64,000 bases of DNA from Pseudomonas azotoformans (GCF_001579805.1 NZ_CP014546.1:620001-684000); one strand, 5' to 3'. Shown: positions 33,714 through 43,797, numbered from the stretch's first letter. Notes: generated from the letters alone by a model not told the origin. Numbers and translations are program-made.

Positions 33714-36221
33714 TCACTTGCGCGGTTTGATCCGCGCCGTCGCCTCGGCCACCAATGGATCATCTGGCCAATAGTGCTTGGGGTACCGCCCCTTCAAATC
33801 CTTCTTCACCTCGGCATAAGTACTGCGCCAGAAGTTCGCCAGATCCTGCGTCACCTGCACCGGCCGCCGCGCCGGGGATAGCAAATGCAGCTTCACCACT
33901 TGGCGGCCGCCAGCAATGCGCGGGGTGTCGGCCAGCCCGAACAGTTCCTGCAAACGCACCGCCAGGATCGGCGGCTGTTCGCTGTAGTCCAAACGCACCG
34001 ACGAACCCGACGGCACTTTCACATGTTGCGGCGCCAGTTCGTCCAAACGTTGGGGCAGCGGCCAGGGCAGCAGGTTGTGCAGGAAGCTTGAGATATCCAG
34101 GTTGGCGAAATGGCTCAAGCGCGAGACTTTGCCCAGGTAGGGCATCAGCCAGTGTTCGAGGCTGGCGAGCAACGCCTTGTCACTGATATCCGGCCATTCG
34201 CTGGTTTTACCGGCGTCGAGTTGGCGCAGCAACATGACGCGGGCCTGCCATTGGCGCAGTTCCGGCGTCCACGGCAGCAGTTCCAGGCCTTTGCGGCGGA
34301 CCAGGTTGACCAGCGCCTGGCTGCGGGCGGACTCGTCGAGGCCGGTGAGCGGTTCGCGGCTGAGCACCAGTTCACCGACTTTGCGTTGGCGTTCGGCGCG
34401 CAGGACGCCTTCGCGTTCGTCCCAATCGAGTTGGTCGACGTTACGCACTTGCTCGGCCAGCACCGTGTCGAACAGCGCCGGATCAAAATCCGCCGCCAGG
34501 TAGATGCGCTCTTCACGCTGGCCCTGGCGGCTGCCCAGGTCAGCGATGACCAGCCAGGCTTGTTTCATCAGGCTGTCGGCTTCGGCGAACAGCGCCGCGC
34601 GGCCGTTGGCCAGGCGATATTCAGCACCGCCGGGGCGACGCTGCTGGGCGACGCGGTCCGGGTAGGCCAGCGCCAGCAAGGCACCGAGCCAGCGCGGGTG
34701 GTCGGGGTCGGCAACGGCTTGAGTGGCCTGGCCTCTTAAGTAACCACGATATTGTCGCGCCAGTTGCTTGGCCCGCTGCACGCCGCCTTGGGTGCCGCGT
34801 GCGCGTTCTTCGCCGGACAACAGCGCCAACCGACTGTGCAAATCCGCACCGCCACCGCGCAAGATATCGCGCTCTCCCAGCAAGGCGGCCACGTCGCAGG
34901 CCGTCGCGGCCAACCCAAGATCCTGCCCGCGCAGCAGCAGGTGGGCGACACGCGGGTGGGCCGGCAGCTCGGCCATTTTCTGCCCATGGGCGGTGAGTTT
35001 TTCTTCATTCAAGGCGCCGAGGCGCACCAGCAAATCCTGGGCCTGGCCGTACGCGGCGGTCGGAGGCACATCCAGCCACACCAGTTGATTGGGCGTGACG
35101 CCCCAGCGCGCCAGTTGCAAGGCCAGGCCGGCCAGGTCGGCGGCGAGGATTTCCGCACTGCCATAAGCAGCCAGGCCTTCGTGCTGGTCTTCGGACCACA
35201 GACGATAACATACGCCCGGCTCCAGACGCCCCGCCCGACCGGCGCGCTGGGTGGCGCTGGCGCGGGAGATACGTTGGGTGTCGAGGCGGGTCATGCCGCT
35301 GCCGGGGTCGAAACGCGGCACCCGCGCCAACCCGGCGTCGATCACCACGCGCACGCCGTTGATGGTCAGGCTGGTCTCGGCAATGTTGGTCGCCAGCACC
35401 ACTTTGCGTTTGCCGGCCGGGGCCGGGTCGATGGCGGCGCGTTGGGCGTTGAGGTCCAGTTCGCCATGCAGCGGGCACAGCAGCACATCGGTGCGTTCGC
35501 CGAGGGCGTCGGCCAGTTGCTGGTTGACCCGACGAATCTCCGCCTGCCCCGGCAGGAACACCAGCACGCTGCCGGTTTCGTCATGCAGGGCTTCGAGAAT
35601 GGTCTGCACCACACGCGGTTCGATGAATTCACCGGGTTGATAGGGGCGCCCCCAGCGCATCTGCACCGGGAACATGCGGCCTTCGCTGCGCAGGATTGGC
35701 GCGTCATCGAGCAGACTGGCCAGGCGCTCGCCTTCAAGGGTGGCGGACATCAGCAGGATTTTCAGCGGTTGATCGTCGCGAAAGAGTTCGCGGCCGTTGA
35801 GGCTCAGGGCCAGCGCCAGGTCGGCGTCGAGACTGCGTTCGTGGAACTCGTCGAAGATCAGCAAACCCACGCCATCCAGCGCCGGGTCATCCTGCAGGCG
35901 GCGCGTGAGGATGCCTTCGGTGACCACTTCGATGCGTGTATTGGGGCCGACTTTGCTGTCCAGACGGATACGATAGCCGACAGTTTCACCGACCTTTTCG
36001 CCCAACTCACTGGCCAGGCGTTCGGCCGCCGCACGGGCTGCGAGACGGCGGGGTTCGAGCATCAGGATGGTCTGCCCGGCCAACCAGGGCTCGTTCAACA
36101 ACGCCAAGGGCACGCGGGTGGTTTTACCGGCGCCGGGGGGCGCTTCGAGCACGGCTTCATGGCGATTCGCCAAGGCGTCACGCAGTGCATGTAAAACTTC
36201 ATCAATCGGCAACGAATTCAT
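33714..36221 (-). CDS. hrpB: ATP-dependent helicase HrpB (DEAH family)
   Basis: 835 residues from MNSLPIDEVLHALRDAL. DEAH/RHA helicase motifs in order: Walker A APPGAGKTTRVPLAL (~36-50), EPRRLAARAAAERLA, the DEAH-variant DEFHERSLDADLALAL, SATLEG, then the second domain with QRISRASATQRAGRAGR. The C-terminal HrpB-specific region (LARQYRGYLRG ... HYWPDDPLVAEATARIKPRK) is complete. A frame extends 30 codons further upstream without family similarity. RNA substrate unknown; not related to type III hrp genes despite the name. Confidence 0.95.
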   Translation of the reverse strand: MNSLPIDEVLHALRDALANRHEAVLEAPPGAGKTTRVPLALLNEPWLAGQTILMLEPRRLAARAAAERLASELGEKVGETVGYRIRLDSKVGPNTRIEVVTEGILTRRLQDDPALDGVGLLIFDEFHERSLDADLALALSLNGRELFRDDQPLKILLMSATLEGERLASLLDDAPILRSEGRMFPVQMRWGRPYQPGEFIEPRVVQTILEALHDETGSVLVFLPGQAEIRRVNQQLADALGERTDVLLCPLHGELDLNAQRAAIDPAPAGKRKVVLATNIAETSLTINGVRVVIDAGLARVPRFDPGSGMTRLDTQRISRASATQRAGRAGRLEPGVCYRLWSEDQHEGLAAYGSAEILAADLAGLALQLARWGVTPNQLVWLDVPPTAAYGQAQDLLVRLGALNEEKLTAHGQKMAELPAHPRVAHLLLRGQDLGLAATACDVAALLGERDILRGGGADLHSRLALLSGEERARGTQGGVQRAKQLARQYRGYLRGQATQAVADPDHPRWLGALLALAYPDRVAQQRRPGGAEYRLANGRAALFAEADSLMKQAWLVIADLGSRQGQREERIYLAADFDPALFDTVLAEQVRNVDQLDWDEREGVLRAERQRKVGELVLSREPLTGLDESARSQALVNLVRRKGLELLPWTPELRQWQARVMLLRQLDAGKTSEWPDISDKALLASLEHWLMPYLGKVSRLSHFANLDISSFLHNLLPWPLPQRLDELAPQHVKVPSGSSVRLDYSEQPPILAVRLQELFGLADTPRIAGGRQVVKLHLLSPARRPVQVTQDLANFWRSTYAEVKKDLKGRYPKHYWPDDPLVAEATARIKPRK

Positions 36222-36331
36222 ACTGGCTCCAAAGCAGAGCGGCGAGTATAACGGCGAACTGCCGAGTGCCGACGATGGTCTCAAGGCCATTGCTATATAG
36301 TCCCGTATCAACCGTGTTCAGGAGAGTCTCC

Positions 36332-36751
36332 ATGCGTATCGCTTCCCGTGTCATTGGCGGTGTCCTCGCCGTCACCCTGCTGAGCCAATTGACGGCCTGC
36401 GGTTCGATCTTCTATCCGGACCGCCGTGGCCAGATCGACGGCAAGATCGACCCGACCATTGCCGTGCTCGACGCCGTGGGCCTGCTTTTCTATGTGATCC
36501 CTGGCCTGATCGCGTTCGGCGTGGACTTCGCCACCGGCGCTATCTACTTCGAACCGGGCAAGACCGCCCAGGTCGATCCGCAGAAACTCCACGAAGCCAT
36601 TGGCGCCGACGGCAAGGTCGACAACGCCAAGCTGCAAAGCATCATCCAGAAGGAAACCGGCCGCAGCCTGCCGCTGGACGACCCGCGCATGATCCAGTTC
36701 AAGGGCAGCGTGCAACAGCTCGCCAGCCTGGGCCTGCAACCCGCCGCTTAA
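36332..36751 (+). CDS. YceK/YidQ-type lipoprotein
   Basis: 139 residues with a lipoprotein signal ending in LTAC (Cys23), preceded by a good AGGAG 7-8 bases before the ATG. The segment CGSIFYPDRRGQIDGKIDPTIAVLDAVGLLFYVIPGLIAFGVDFATGAIYF is the YceK-type domain, with a membrane-associated hydrophobic stretch. Function unknown; it stands 16 bp before fieF. Some databases label it polyribonucleotide nucleotidyltransferase, which the sequence does not support. Confidence 0.85.
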   Translation: MRIASRVIGGVLAVTLLSQLTACGSIFYPDRRGQIDGKIDPTIAVLDAVGLLFYVIPGLIAFGVDFATGAIYFEPGKTAQVDPQKLHEAIGADGKVDNAKLQSIIQKETGRSLPLDDPRMIQFKGSVQQLASLGLQPAA

Positions 36752-36766
36752 GGATTCGAGCCGCCT

Positions 36767-37660
36767 ATGACCAGCAGTCCCGAACACGCCAGGCTCCTGC
36801 GCCTGGCCACTCGCGCCTCGGTGGGCGTGGCTTGTGCGCTGATTATCACCAAGGCCATCGCCTGGTGGCTCAGCGGCTCGGTGAGCATGCTCGCCGGGTT
36901 GACCGACTCGCTGCTGGACGGCGTGACCTCGCTGCTGAACCTGCTGGCAGTGCATTACGCCCTGCGCCCGGCCGATGACGACCACCGTTATGGGCACGGC
37001 AAGGCGGAGTCGCTGTCGGGCATGGCCCAGGCGCTGTTTATCGGTGGCAGTGCGGTGTTGATCGCGTTCCAGGCCTATCAGCGTCTGCAACATCCGGAAC
37101 CGGTGGGCGCGCCGTGGTTGAGCATTGGCGTGATCGTGTTTTCCTTGGTGCTGACCGTGGCGTTGCTGATGCTGCAACACCGGGTGATCCGCGAAACCGG
37201 CTCCAATGCCGTGCGCGCGGACTCATTGCACTACCGCTCCGACCTGATGCTCAACGGCAGCATCCTGGTGGCGCTGGTGCTGGCAGGGTTTGGCTACCAT
37301 CAGGTCGACGCTTGGTTCGGCCTGGGCATTGCCGCCTACATCTTGTGGAGCGCCATCCAGATCGCCCGTGAAAGCTTTGCGGTATTGATGGATGAAGAAC
37401 TACCACCGGACGTCAGCCAGCACATGCTGGAACTGGCCCGTGGCGTACCGGGCGTCTTGGGCGCGCATGATTTGCGCACGCGGATTTCTGGCAGCCACTG
37501 GTTTGTGCAGCTGCACCTGGAATTGCCGGGGGAATTGACGCTGTCAGTGGCCCACGGCATCAGCGACCAGGCCGCCGATGCGATTCACAAGGCTTACCCG
37601 CGTGCCGAAGTGCTGGTGCACGCCGACCCGCGGGAAGTGGTCACCGGCAATAAAACCTAG
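36767..37660 (+). CDS. fieF: Cation diffusion facilitator (FieF type)
   Basis: 297-residue proton-coupled divalent-cation exporter (iron, zinc or manganese). Six membrane helices; the metal sites are seen in LAGLTDSLLDG (helix II), DDHRYGHGKAES and the ADSLHYRSDLMLNG helix V, and the C-terminal cytoplasmic domain carries RISGSHWFVQLHLELPGELTLSVAHGISDQA. Its TAG stop shares the palindrome CTAG (37657-37660) with the TAG stop of the convergent DUF6515 gene. Confidence 0.93.
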   Translation: MTSSPEHARLLRLATRASVGVACALIITKAIAWWLSGSVSMLAGLTDSLLDGVTSLLNLLAVHYALRPADDDHRYGHGKAESLSGMAQALFIGGSAVLIAFQAYQRLQHPEPVGAPWLSIGVIVFSLVLTVALLMLQHRVIRETGSNAVRADSLHYRSDLMLNGSILVALVLAGFGYHQVDAWFGLGIAAYILWSAIQIARESFAVLMDEELPPDVSQHMLELARGVPGVLGAHDLRTRISGSHWFVQLHLELPGELTLSVAHGISDQAADAIHKAYPRAEVLVHADPREVVTGNKT

Positions 37661-38733
37661 TACTGCACCTGATAACCGCGACTGCTCAGGCAGTTGCCCT
37701 GGGCCTGGCGGTAGGTTTGCACCACCGCCGGATCGGGGGCGTAGGTGACTTGCTGCGGGTCGAAGCCACTTTGCTGCACGGCCCAGCGATAACAGTCATA
37801 CCCGTCCTGCTGCACCTGGGCCGGTGACTGGCCGTTGGCGGGGTACGCCACCACGTCATAGCCATTGCCTTGCGGCGCGGGCTGCGGTGCCGGAACGGCG
37901 GCCGGCGGTTGCACCACCACGTACTGCTGGGAGCTGCTTTCGTAGGTGTAGTAGGAACCCGCCGCGAGGAAGAACAGCGCGCTGCCGATCCACACTTCAC
38001 GCGCGTAGTCCGGCAAGTAATGCACACGGATGCCATAGGGCGGCGTCACCACCACATAGCGCGGGCCTTGCGGGCGATACCAATAGCCGCCGGAGTAGAA
38101 GTAATCCTGCCCACGGTAAGGCACGCGGTAATTGCGGTCGGGGAAGCGGTCGATCACGTAGCCTGGGCGATGTTGCGGGCCAGGGCCCCAGCCGTTGCCA
38201 TGGCCGTCGGGGCGACCGGGCCAGCGGTTGTCGCCGGGATGACCATTGCCATTGTTGTACCCACCGCCATTGTTACCGGGACGTGAGCCTGGGCCGCCGG
38301 CTTCCCAGTGCTGGTTGCCGTCATTGCGTCGAGGGATGTCGCGGTAATAGCCCTGGCGTGGTTCCTGGGTCTGGCGCACGGTGTCCGGACGGCTTTGGAT
38401 CGGCAAGTTATTTGAAGGCTGGGGTTGTGGCTGCTGCACTGGCCGCCCCTGCTCATTGCCTTGCGGACGCCCTTGCCATTGGCCACCACCGTTCTGGCCT
38501 GCGCGATCAAAATGCTGATTCTGCGGGCGTGGCTGGTTGTTTTCCGGCCGTGGCTGAGTGTTCTGCGGACGCGGCTGTTCATTACCGCCCCCTGGCCGTC
38601 CGCCCTCCGGCCCTCTTTCATGCTGACCACCGCCCTCACCGCGCGGCCCGTTGTCCCGTTCGTCGGCCACTGCCTGGGCGCCAACGGTGACCATCAGCAA
38701 ACCTACACCTGCCAAACGCCAGATGCGCTTCAT
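37657..38733 (-). CDS. DUF6515 family secreted protein, repeat-rich
   Basis: 358 residues. A signal peptide (MKRIWRLAGVGLLMVTVGAQAVA) leads to ~180 residues of Gln/Asn/Gly/Pro/Arg-rich repeats (PRPQNTQPRPENNQPRPQNQ and similar), then a folded part with GQDYFYSGGYWYRPQGPRYVVVTPPYGIRVHYLP, a hydrophobic segment and a C-terminal domain with YPANGQSPAQVQQDGYDCYRWAVQQSGFDPQ, that holds the paired Cys of the family. The ATG at 38733 follows GAGGAATAG. Probably envelope-associated; role unknown. Confidence 0.85.
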   Translation of the reverse strand: MKRIWRLAGVGLLMVTVGAQAVADERDNGPRGEGGGQHERGPEGGRPGGGNEQPRPQNTQPRPENNQPRPQNQHFDRAGQNGGGQWQGRPQGNEQGRPVQQPQPQPSNNLPIQSRPDTVRQTQEPRQGYYRDIPRRNDGNQHWEAGGPGSRPGNNGGGYNNGNGHPGDNRWPGRPDGHGNGWGPGPQHRPGYVIDRFPDRNYRVPYRGQDYFYSGGYWYRPQGPRYVVVTPPYGIRVHYLPDYAREVWIGSALFFLAAGSYYTYESSSQQYVVVQPPAAVPAPQPAPQGNGYDVVAYPANGQSPAQVQQDGYDCYRWAVQQSGFDPQQVTYAPDPAVVQTYRQAQGNCLSSRGYQVQY

Positions 38734-38812
38734 GCTATTCCTCACTGCGGATTAGGGCCTGTCCATGAGACTGGAAAAGCCAGGCCCGGTTCTCGGACAG
38801 GTTATCAGCAGG

Positions 38813-38846
38813 CAAAAGAAAAGGGGTGACCCGTCGGCCACCCCTT
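38813..38846 (-). terminator. Rho-independent terminator, minus strand
   Basis: AAGGGGTG and CACCCCTT (38821-38828 with 38839-38846) form a stem extended by a short CC/GG inner pair; on the minus strand it runs into TTTTCTTTTG. No minus-strand protein gene precedes it, so it should end an RNA transcribed from the gap to its right. Confidence 0.75.
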
Positions 38847-39110
38847 GAGAACTTCGTCCTGGCTCAACGCTTTTGACGTTGGCTCACCTCACGCCGTCTT
38901 GTGGACAGTGTGCAGCCTGGAGGCCGGCTCAACCCTGCTGGGGTGGCGGCCGCAGCGGGCCTGATTGGGCGGGCTGCTTTGGACTGTTGTCCAGGCGGTG
39001 ATTCTGTTGATAAAGATACCCGCCAGCGCCCGGCAAATGATTGCGAAGATTGCGTCAATAAACAGTGCTTGCGCAATTTTTAACCCTTCATGGATAATTC
39101 ACCGCAATAG
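38847..39110 (-). ncRNA. Candidate small RNA ending at an orphan terminator
   Basis: This roughly 260-bp gap between DUF6515 and a plus-strand Lrp gene has no credible coding frame on either strand but ends, in minus-strand sense, in a strong terminator. Internal self-complementary stretches such as TGGACAACAGTCCA support an RNA. The 5' end and promoter cannot be placed. No known Pseudomonas sRNA is recognised. Confidence 0.35.
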
Positions 39111-39130
39111 TTACGACAAAGGCCAACCCA

Positions 39131-39610
39131 ATGAGCAAGCTTGACCGATACGACCTGAGTATTTTGGCGGAATTGCAACGTGATGCGCGGATCTCCAACC
39201 AGGAGCTGGCCGAACGCATCGGCTTGTCGCCGTCGCCGTGCTCGCGCCGGGTCAAGCAGTTGGAGGACGACGGTTACATCGCCCGCCAGGTCGCCTTGCT
39301 CGACCGCAAGATGCTCGGCCTGAGCCTGACCGCCTATGTATTGATCGGCATGGACCGCCACACGCCCGAACGTTTCGAGAATTTCGAAGCGGCGATCCGC
39401 ACCCTGCCCCAGGTGCTGGAATGCAGTTTGGTCACCGGGATGGATGCGGACTATCAGCTGAAAGTAGTGGTGCCGGACATGGACCACTACCAGAAACTGC
39501 TGCTGGGACACCTGACCCGCATTGAAGGCGTGACCAGCGTACGCTCCAGCTTTGTGCTGAACCAAGTGCTCAACAGCACAGAATTGCCGTTGACGCACCT
39601 GCGTACTTGA
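39131..39610 (+). CDS. Lrp/AsnC-family transcriptional regulator
   Basis: 159 residues: helix-turn-helix at about residues 5-60 (LDRYDLSILAELQRDARISNQELAERIGLSPSPCSRRVKQLEDDG) and the RAM effector domain after it (ALLDRKMLGLSLTAYVLIGMD; VTGMDADYQLKVVVPDMDHYQKLL). SPSPCSRRVKQLE is the form seen in BkdR/Lrp-like regulators. It stands alone, so target genes are not evident. It is distinct in sequence from the Lrp-type protein at 25357. Confidence 0.92.
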   Translation: MSKLDRYDLSILAELQRDARISNQELAERIGLSPSPCSRRVKQLEDDGYIARQVALLDRKMLGLSLTAYVLIGMDRHTPERFENFEAAIRTLPQVLECSLVTGMDADYQLKVVVPDMDHYQKLLLGHLTRIEGVTSVRSSFVLNQVLNSTELPLTHLRT

Positions 39611-39691
39611 GGTGCGACTGACCGACGCAGGTCAACTCCCGCCCTGTGACGCTGCCTTATACTCGCCGCTTACTCCGTCGGAAAAGACCCC

Positions 39692-39910
39692 GTGAATAAC
39701 ATCGACCCCGCCCTCTTTGAAGAATGGATGATGACCGGCCTGGTCACCATCCTGATCATTTTCATGGGCTTTATCGTCTGGGACCTGGCGAAGAAGTCCA
39801 AGGCCGGGCGTTTTGGCTCGTTTATCCTGTTCTTCGTGTTGGGCCTGGGCGTGGCCGCGTTCATCATCAAGAGCGTGGTGATCGGCCTGATCGAGTCCGG
39901 CGCCTTATAA
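39692..39910 (+). CDS. DUF2788 small membrane protein
   Basis: 72 residues starting at a GTG ([15 protein letters not shown]). Two membrane helices: [17 protein letters not shown] and [25 protein letters not shown], joined by a short basic loop KKSKAGRFG. This is the DUF2788 family, common in Pseudomonas, with no known role. It overlaps the 3' end of rluE by 6 bp on the opposite strand. Confidence 0.88.
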   Translation: MNNIDPALFEEWMMTGLVTILIIFMGFIVWDLAKKSKAGRFGSFILFFVLGLGVAAFIIKSVVIGLIESGAL

Positions 39911-40540
39911 GCGCGCCGGTACTTCCTTCCACTGGCCTTGATCCAGGCCGTCGATCGTCCACTCGCCAATGCGCACCCGCACCAGGCGCAAGGTAGGCAA
40001 CCCCACGGCAGCGGTCATGCGCCGTACCTGGCGGTTACGCCCCTCGCGAATCACCAATTCAAGCCAGTAAGTCGGTATGTTTTTGCGAAAGCGCACCGGC
40101 GGGTTGCGTGGCCATAACTCGGGCTCATCCAACTGCCGCGCTTCGGCCGGTAAGGTTTTGCCATCATTCAACTCGACGCCATCGCGCAGGCGTTGCAGTT
40201 GCTCTTCGGTCGGTTCGCCTTCCACCTGCACCCAATAGGTTTTCGCCAGCTTGTGCTTGGGGTCGGCAATCCGTGCCTGCAACTGGCCATCGTTGGTCAG
40301 CAGCAACAAGCCTTCGCTGTCGCGGTCCAGGCGGCCCGCCGGGTAAATGCCGGGAATGTCGATGAAATCTTTGAGCGTCGCGCGTCCGCCTTCGTCGCTG
40401 AACTGGGTCAGCACGTCAAAGGGTTTATTGAACAGGATCAGTTTCGGCTCGGCCGGTGGCGCCTTGGCGACACGCCGCGCTGCGGAATACGGAGGTTTCA
40501 CGCCAGGGCGGCGCGAATCGGGACGGGTGGGACGGGACAT
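39905..40540 (-). CDS. rluE: 23S rRNA pseudouridine synthase RluE
   Basis: Makes the pseudouridine at 23S rRNA position 2457 (E. coli numbering). 211 residues from [13 protein letters not shown]: basic N-terminal tail, then [24 protein letters not shown], the RsuA/RluB/E/F catalytic motif [20 protein letters not shown] with the catalytic Asp, and [28 protein letters not shown]. There is no S4 domain, which separates RluE from RluB/RluF. An upstream in-frame start is unlikely. Confidence 0.92.
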   Translation of the reverse strand: MSRPTRPDSRRPGVKPPYSAARRVAKAPPAEPKLILFNKPFDVLTQFSDEGGRATLKDFIDIPGIYPAGRLDRDSEGLLLLTNDGQLQARIADPKHKLAKTYWVQVEGEPTEEQLQRLRDGVELNDGKTLPAEARQLDEPELWPRNPPVRFRKNIPTYWLELVIREGRNRQVRRMTAAVGLPTLRLVRVRIGEWTIDGLDQGQWKEVPARL

Positions 40541-40611
40541 GGCTTCGGTACATCTAACGGTCAGGACCGACAATGCTAGTGGCCTGACCGTTAAATGACC
40601 ATCCCAACCGC

Positions 40612-42084
40612 TTAGCGGAACGGCGGCTCGTCGAAGCTGCGCAGTTTGCGCGAGTGCAGCGAATTGAGTTCGGTGCGCAACAAATCCACCGCTTCGATGC
40701 CGATCTTCAAGTGCTGGCTCACTGCGCGCTCATAGAACGCGTTGGCCGAACCCGGCAGCTTGATCTCGCTGTGCAGCGGTTTGTCCGACACGCATAGCAA
40801 AGTACCGTACGGCACCCGCAAGCGATAACCCTGGGCGGCGATGGTGCCGCTTTCCATGTCCACGGCCACGGCGCGGGACAGGTTGATCAGCGGCCGTTCC
40901 TGGGCCCAACGCAGTTCCCAGTTGCGGTCGTCGTAGGTCAGCACGGTGCCGGTGCGCAGGCGTTTTTTCAGTTCTTCGCCTTTTTCGCCGGTAACGTTGG
41001 CTGCTGCTTGCTGCAACGCCATCTGCACTTCGGCCAGGGCCGGGATCGGGATGTTCGGCGGCACCACTCGGTCGAGAATCCCGTCGCGGCGCATGTAGGC
41101 GTGAGCCAGTACATAGTCGCCGATGGTCTGGGATTGGCGCAGGCCGCCGCAGTGACCGATCATCAGCCAGCAATGCGGACGCAGCACGGCCAGGTGGTCG
41201 GTGATGTTCTTCGCATTGGACGGACCGACGCCAATGTTGACCAACGTCACGCCGTGGCCGTCAGTGGCTTGCAAGTGATAAGCCGGCATCTGGTAGCGAT
41301 GCCACACCACCCCGGCAGCAATGGCGGAGGCCTCGCCGTGGTCCATGCTCTTGTCGATCACCACGTTGCCCGGCAGCACCATGCGGATAAAACGCGGGTC
41401 GCTGCGCAATTGCTCCAGACCATGCAGGATGAACTGGTCGACATAACGGTGGTAGTTGGTCAGCAGGATCCACGGCTGCACATGGCGCCAATCGCTGCCG
41501 GTGTAGTGCACCAGGCGGCGCAGGGAAAAGTCCACGCGCGCCGCATCGAACAGCGCCAGGGGCAGTGGGTCAGTGTTTTCCCAGTCGTACAGGCCATCGG
41601 CAATGCCATCGGTGGCGGCAGACAGATCGGTACTCGGGAACACACGGGCCAGGGTCGCTGCGGTCACGCCGGAGCCGGCCAGTTCATCGCCCTGCTCCAC
41701 CACGTACGGGTACGGGATGTTCTGTTGGCTGACGCCGACTTCCACCGTCACGGTGAAGTCGTGCATCAGCGGCACCAGTTGCTCCAGCAGGTATTTACGG
41801 AACGCCGCAGGATGGGTGACGGTGACGCTGTAGGTTCCCGGCAACTGAACCTTGGCATATGCGCGAGTGGTCTGTGGGACTTCGCCGTGGCAGTGGTAGG
41901 TCAGGCGCAGTTCCGGGTAGCGAAACAGCGCACGTTGCTCGGCGTCGGGTTCGACGCGGTCCTTGAGGTATTGCTTGAGGGCTTGATTGAGCGCGCCCGT
42001 GGCGCGCTCATGCAGGGCCGCCAGCCGATCCACGGCTTCTTCGGCGGTTTGAACGACAACAAAAGCTTCGGTCACGGTAAGCAT
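40612..42084 (-). CDS. amn: AMP nucleosidase
   Basis: Splits AMP into adenine and ribose 5-phosphate, an energy- and phosphate-linked step in purine salvage. The 490-residue protein begins [21 protein letters not shown] and has the normal Amn length: an N-terminal regulatory domain (~1-180) and a purine-phosphorylase-like C-terminal domain with [38 protein letters not shown] and [34 protein letters not shown]. The start is chosen over a frame extending 22 codons upstream. Confidence 0.95.
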   Translation of the reverse strand: MLTVTEAFVVVQTAEEAVDRLAALHERATGALNQALKQYLKDRVEPDAEQRALFRYPELRLTYHCHGEVPQTTRAYAKVQLPGTYSVTVTHPAAFRKYLLEQLVPLMHDFTVTVEVGVSQQNIPYPYVVEQGDELAGSGVTAATLARVFPSTDLSAATDGIADGLYDWENTDPLPLALFDAARVDFSLRRLVHYTGSDWRHVQPWILLTNYHRYVDQFILHGLEQLRSDPRFIRMVLPGNVVIDKSMDHGEASAIAAGVVWHRYQMPAYHLQATDGHGVTLVNIGVGPSNAKNITDHLAVLRPHCWLMIGHCGGLRQSQTIGDYVLAHAYMRRDGILDRVVPPNIPIPALAEVQMALQQAAANVTGEKGEELKKRLRTGTVLTYDDRNWELRWAQERPLINLSRAVAVDMESGTIAAQGYRLRVPYGTLLCVSDKPLHSEIKLPGSANAFYERAVSQHLKIGIEAVDLLRTELNSLHSRKLRSFDEPPFR

Positions 42085-42150
42085 CCTGTGTTCTGACGTG
42101 CAGGCCTTTATCTTGCCTGTATCCCCGTCAGACGCAAACTTTGAATGCAA

Positions 42151-43797
42151 TCAACAAGGTGTGGACCTGGCGACAATCGCCGCTACATCCACACCTCGCG
42201 GCAACGTGCCATACACCCGACCGGACGATTCGCCCAAGCGACTGGCGATAAACCCATCGCTGACTGCCGCATTGCCGGCTTCCAGCAACAGCTTGGCCTG
42301 CAACGCCACGGCGATGTCTTCCGTAAGCTGGCGCGCACGGTATTGGATGTCCTGGGTGTCCATGAACGCCGACTTCAGCTGTTCGATATGCCGCGCCAGT
42401 AGCTTGTCGCCATGCCCATCCCCCAGTTCGACAAATAGCGCTTCCAGCACGCCCGGCTCTTTCGACAAGGCGCGCAGCACGTCCAGGCATTGCACGTTGC
42501 CGGAACCTTCCCACGTCGAATTCACCGGAGCCTCACGGTAAAGGCGCGGTAGGATGCTGTCCTCGACATACCCGGCACCGCCCATGCACTCGGCGGCTTC
42601 ATTGATCATGGCCGGGGCGCGTTTGCAGATCCAATACTTGCCCACGGCTGTCACCAGCCTGGCGAACTTGGCTTCCTGCTCATCGCCCAAATGATCCAAT
42701 GCGCGGCCCATGCGCATGCTCAGGGCCAGCGCGGATTCGCTTTCCAGCGCCAGGTCCGCCAGCACGTTTTGCATCAAGGGTTGCTCACTGAGTACCCGGC
42801 CCCCCACCGAACGGTGGGCACAATGATGGCTGGCCTGGGTCAGCGCCTGGCGCATCAATGCACTGGAGCCGACCATGCAATCGAAGCGGGTCATGGCAAC
42901 CATCTCGATGATGGTCGGCACGCCACGCCCTTCTTCACCGATCATCCAAGCCAGGGCGCCACGGAACTCCACTTCGCTGGAGGCATTGGAGCAGTTGCCG
43001 AGTTTGTTTTTCAGGCGCTGGATATAGAACTCGTTGCGCGTGTCATCCGGGCGGTGCCGGGGCAGCAGGAAGCAGGTCAGCCCCTTGTCGGTTTGCGCCA
43101 GGGTCAGGAAGGCATCGCACATCGGTGCCGAGCAGAACCACTTGTGGCCCACCAGTTCATACGCCTGGCCCGGACCGCCGACGCCCACCGGGTAGGCGCG
43201 AGTGGTGTTGGCGCGCACGTCGGTGCCGCCCTGCTTCTCGGTCATGGCCATGCCGATGGTGGCGCCCGCCTTGTGGGCGATGCCGACATTGCGCGGGTCG
43301 TAGTGGGTATTGAGGATTTTCGGCAGCCAGGTCTTGGCCAGGTCCGGTTGCAAGCGCAGGGCCGGGACACAGGCGAAGGTCATGGTCAGCGGGCAACCGG
43401 TGCCGGCTTCAGCCTGGCTGTGCAGGTAGGTCATGGCGGCGCGGGCCACATGGGCGCCGGACTGCGGATGCGCCCAAGGCAGCGACGGCAAGCCATGTTC
43501 GACGGCGGTGCGCATCAGTTCGTGGTAAGCCGGGTGAAACTCCACCAGGTCGATGCGATGACCATAACGGTCATGGCTGCTGAACACCGGTTTGTTCTGG
43601 TTCGCCAGGAACCCCGCTTCCATCAGCGGCCCACCCGCCAGCGCACCGTAGGCATCGATACGCGCCTCTGCCCAACCCGCGCCAAAGCGGCGCGACCAGT
43701 CTTGCAGGGGTAAATCGATACGGTACAGGTTGGTGCCGTCCAGTGACGGCGGCTGGTTGGTGACGTCGTGGGTTTCGGCAAACTGATGCAGGTTCAT
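42151..43797 (-). CDS. AidB-like acyl-CoA dehydrogenase
   Basis: 548-residue flavoprotein of the AidB branch of the acyl-CoA dehydrogenase family, close in length to E. coli AidB (541). It carries GMAMTEKQGGTDVRANTT (FAD/substrate site), GHKWFCSAPMCDAFLTLA, GEEGRGVPTIIEMVAMTRFD, and near the end AECMGGAGYVEDSILPRLYREAPVNSTWEGSGNVQCLDVLRAL, which contains the AidB/isovaleryl-type glutamate region. AidB protects against alkylation damage; some members act on branched acyl-CoA. It is between amn and ladS, as in P. aeruginosa. Confidence 0.9.
   Translation of the reverse strand: MNLHQFAETHDVTNQPPSLDGTNLYRIDLPLQDWSRRFGAGWAEARIDAYGALAGGPLMEAGFLANQNKPVFSSHDRYGHRIDLVEFHPAYHELMRTAVEHGLPSLPWAHPQSGAHVARAAMTYLHSQAEAGTGCPLTMTFACVPALRLQPDLAKTWLPKILNTHYDPRNVGIAHKAGATIGMAMTEKQGGTDVRANTTRAYPVGVGGPGQAYELVGHKWFCSAPMCDAFLTLAQTDKGLTCFLLPRHRPDDTRNEFYIQRLKNKLGNCSNASSEVEFRGALAWMIGEEGRGVPTIIEMVAMTRFDCMVGSSALMRQALTQASHHCAHRSVGGRVLSEQPLMQNVLADLALESESALALSMRMGRALDHLGDEQEAKFARLVTAVGKYWICKRAPAMINEAAECMGGAGYVEDSILPRLYREAPVNSTWEGSGNVQCLDVLRALSKEPGVLEALFVELGDGHGDKLLARHIEQLKSAFMDTQDIQYRARQLTEDIAVALQAKLLLEAGNAAVSDGFIASRLGESSGRVYGTLPRGVDVAAIVARSTPC

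Noticed and set aside
38864..39076. 70-codon minus-strand frame before the orphan terminator
   Set aside because: It would need a TTG start without a ribosome site and has Arg/Pro/Ser-rich random composition; a non-coding RNA explains the terminator better.
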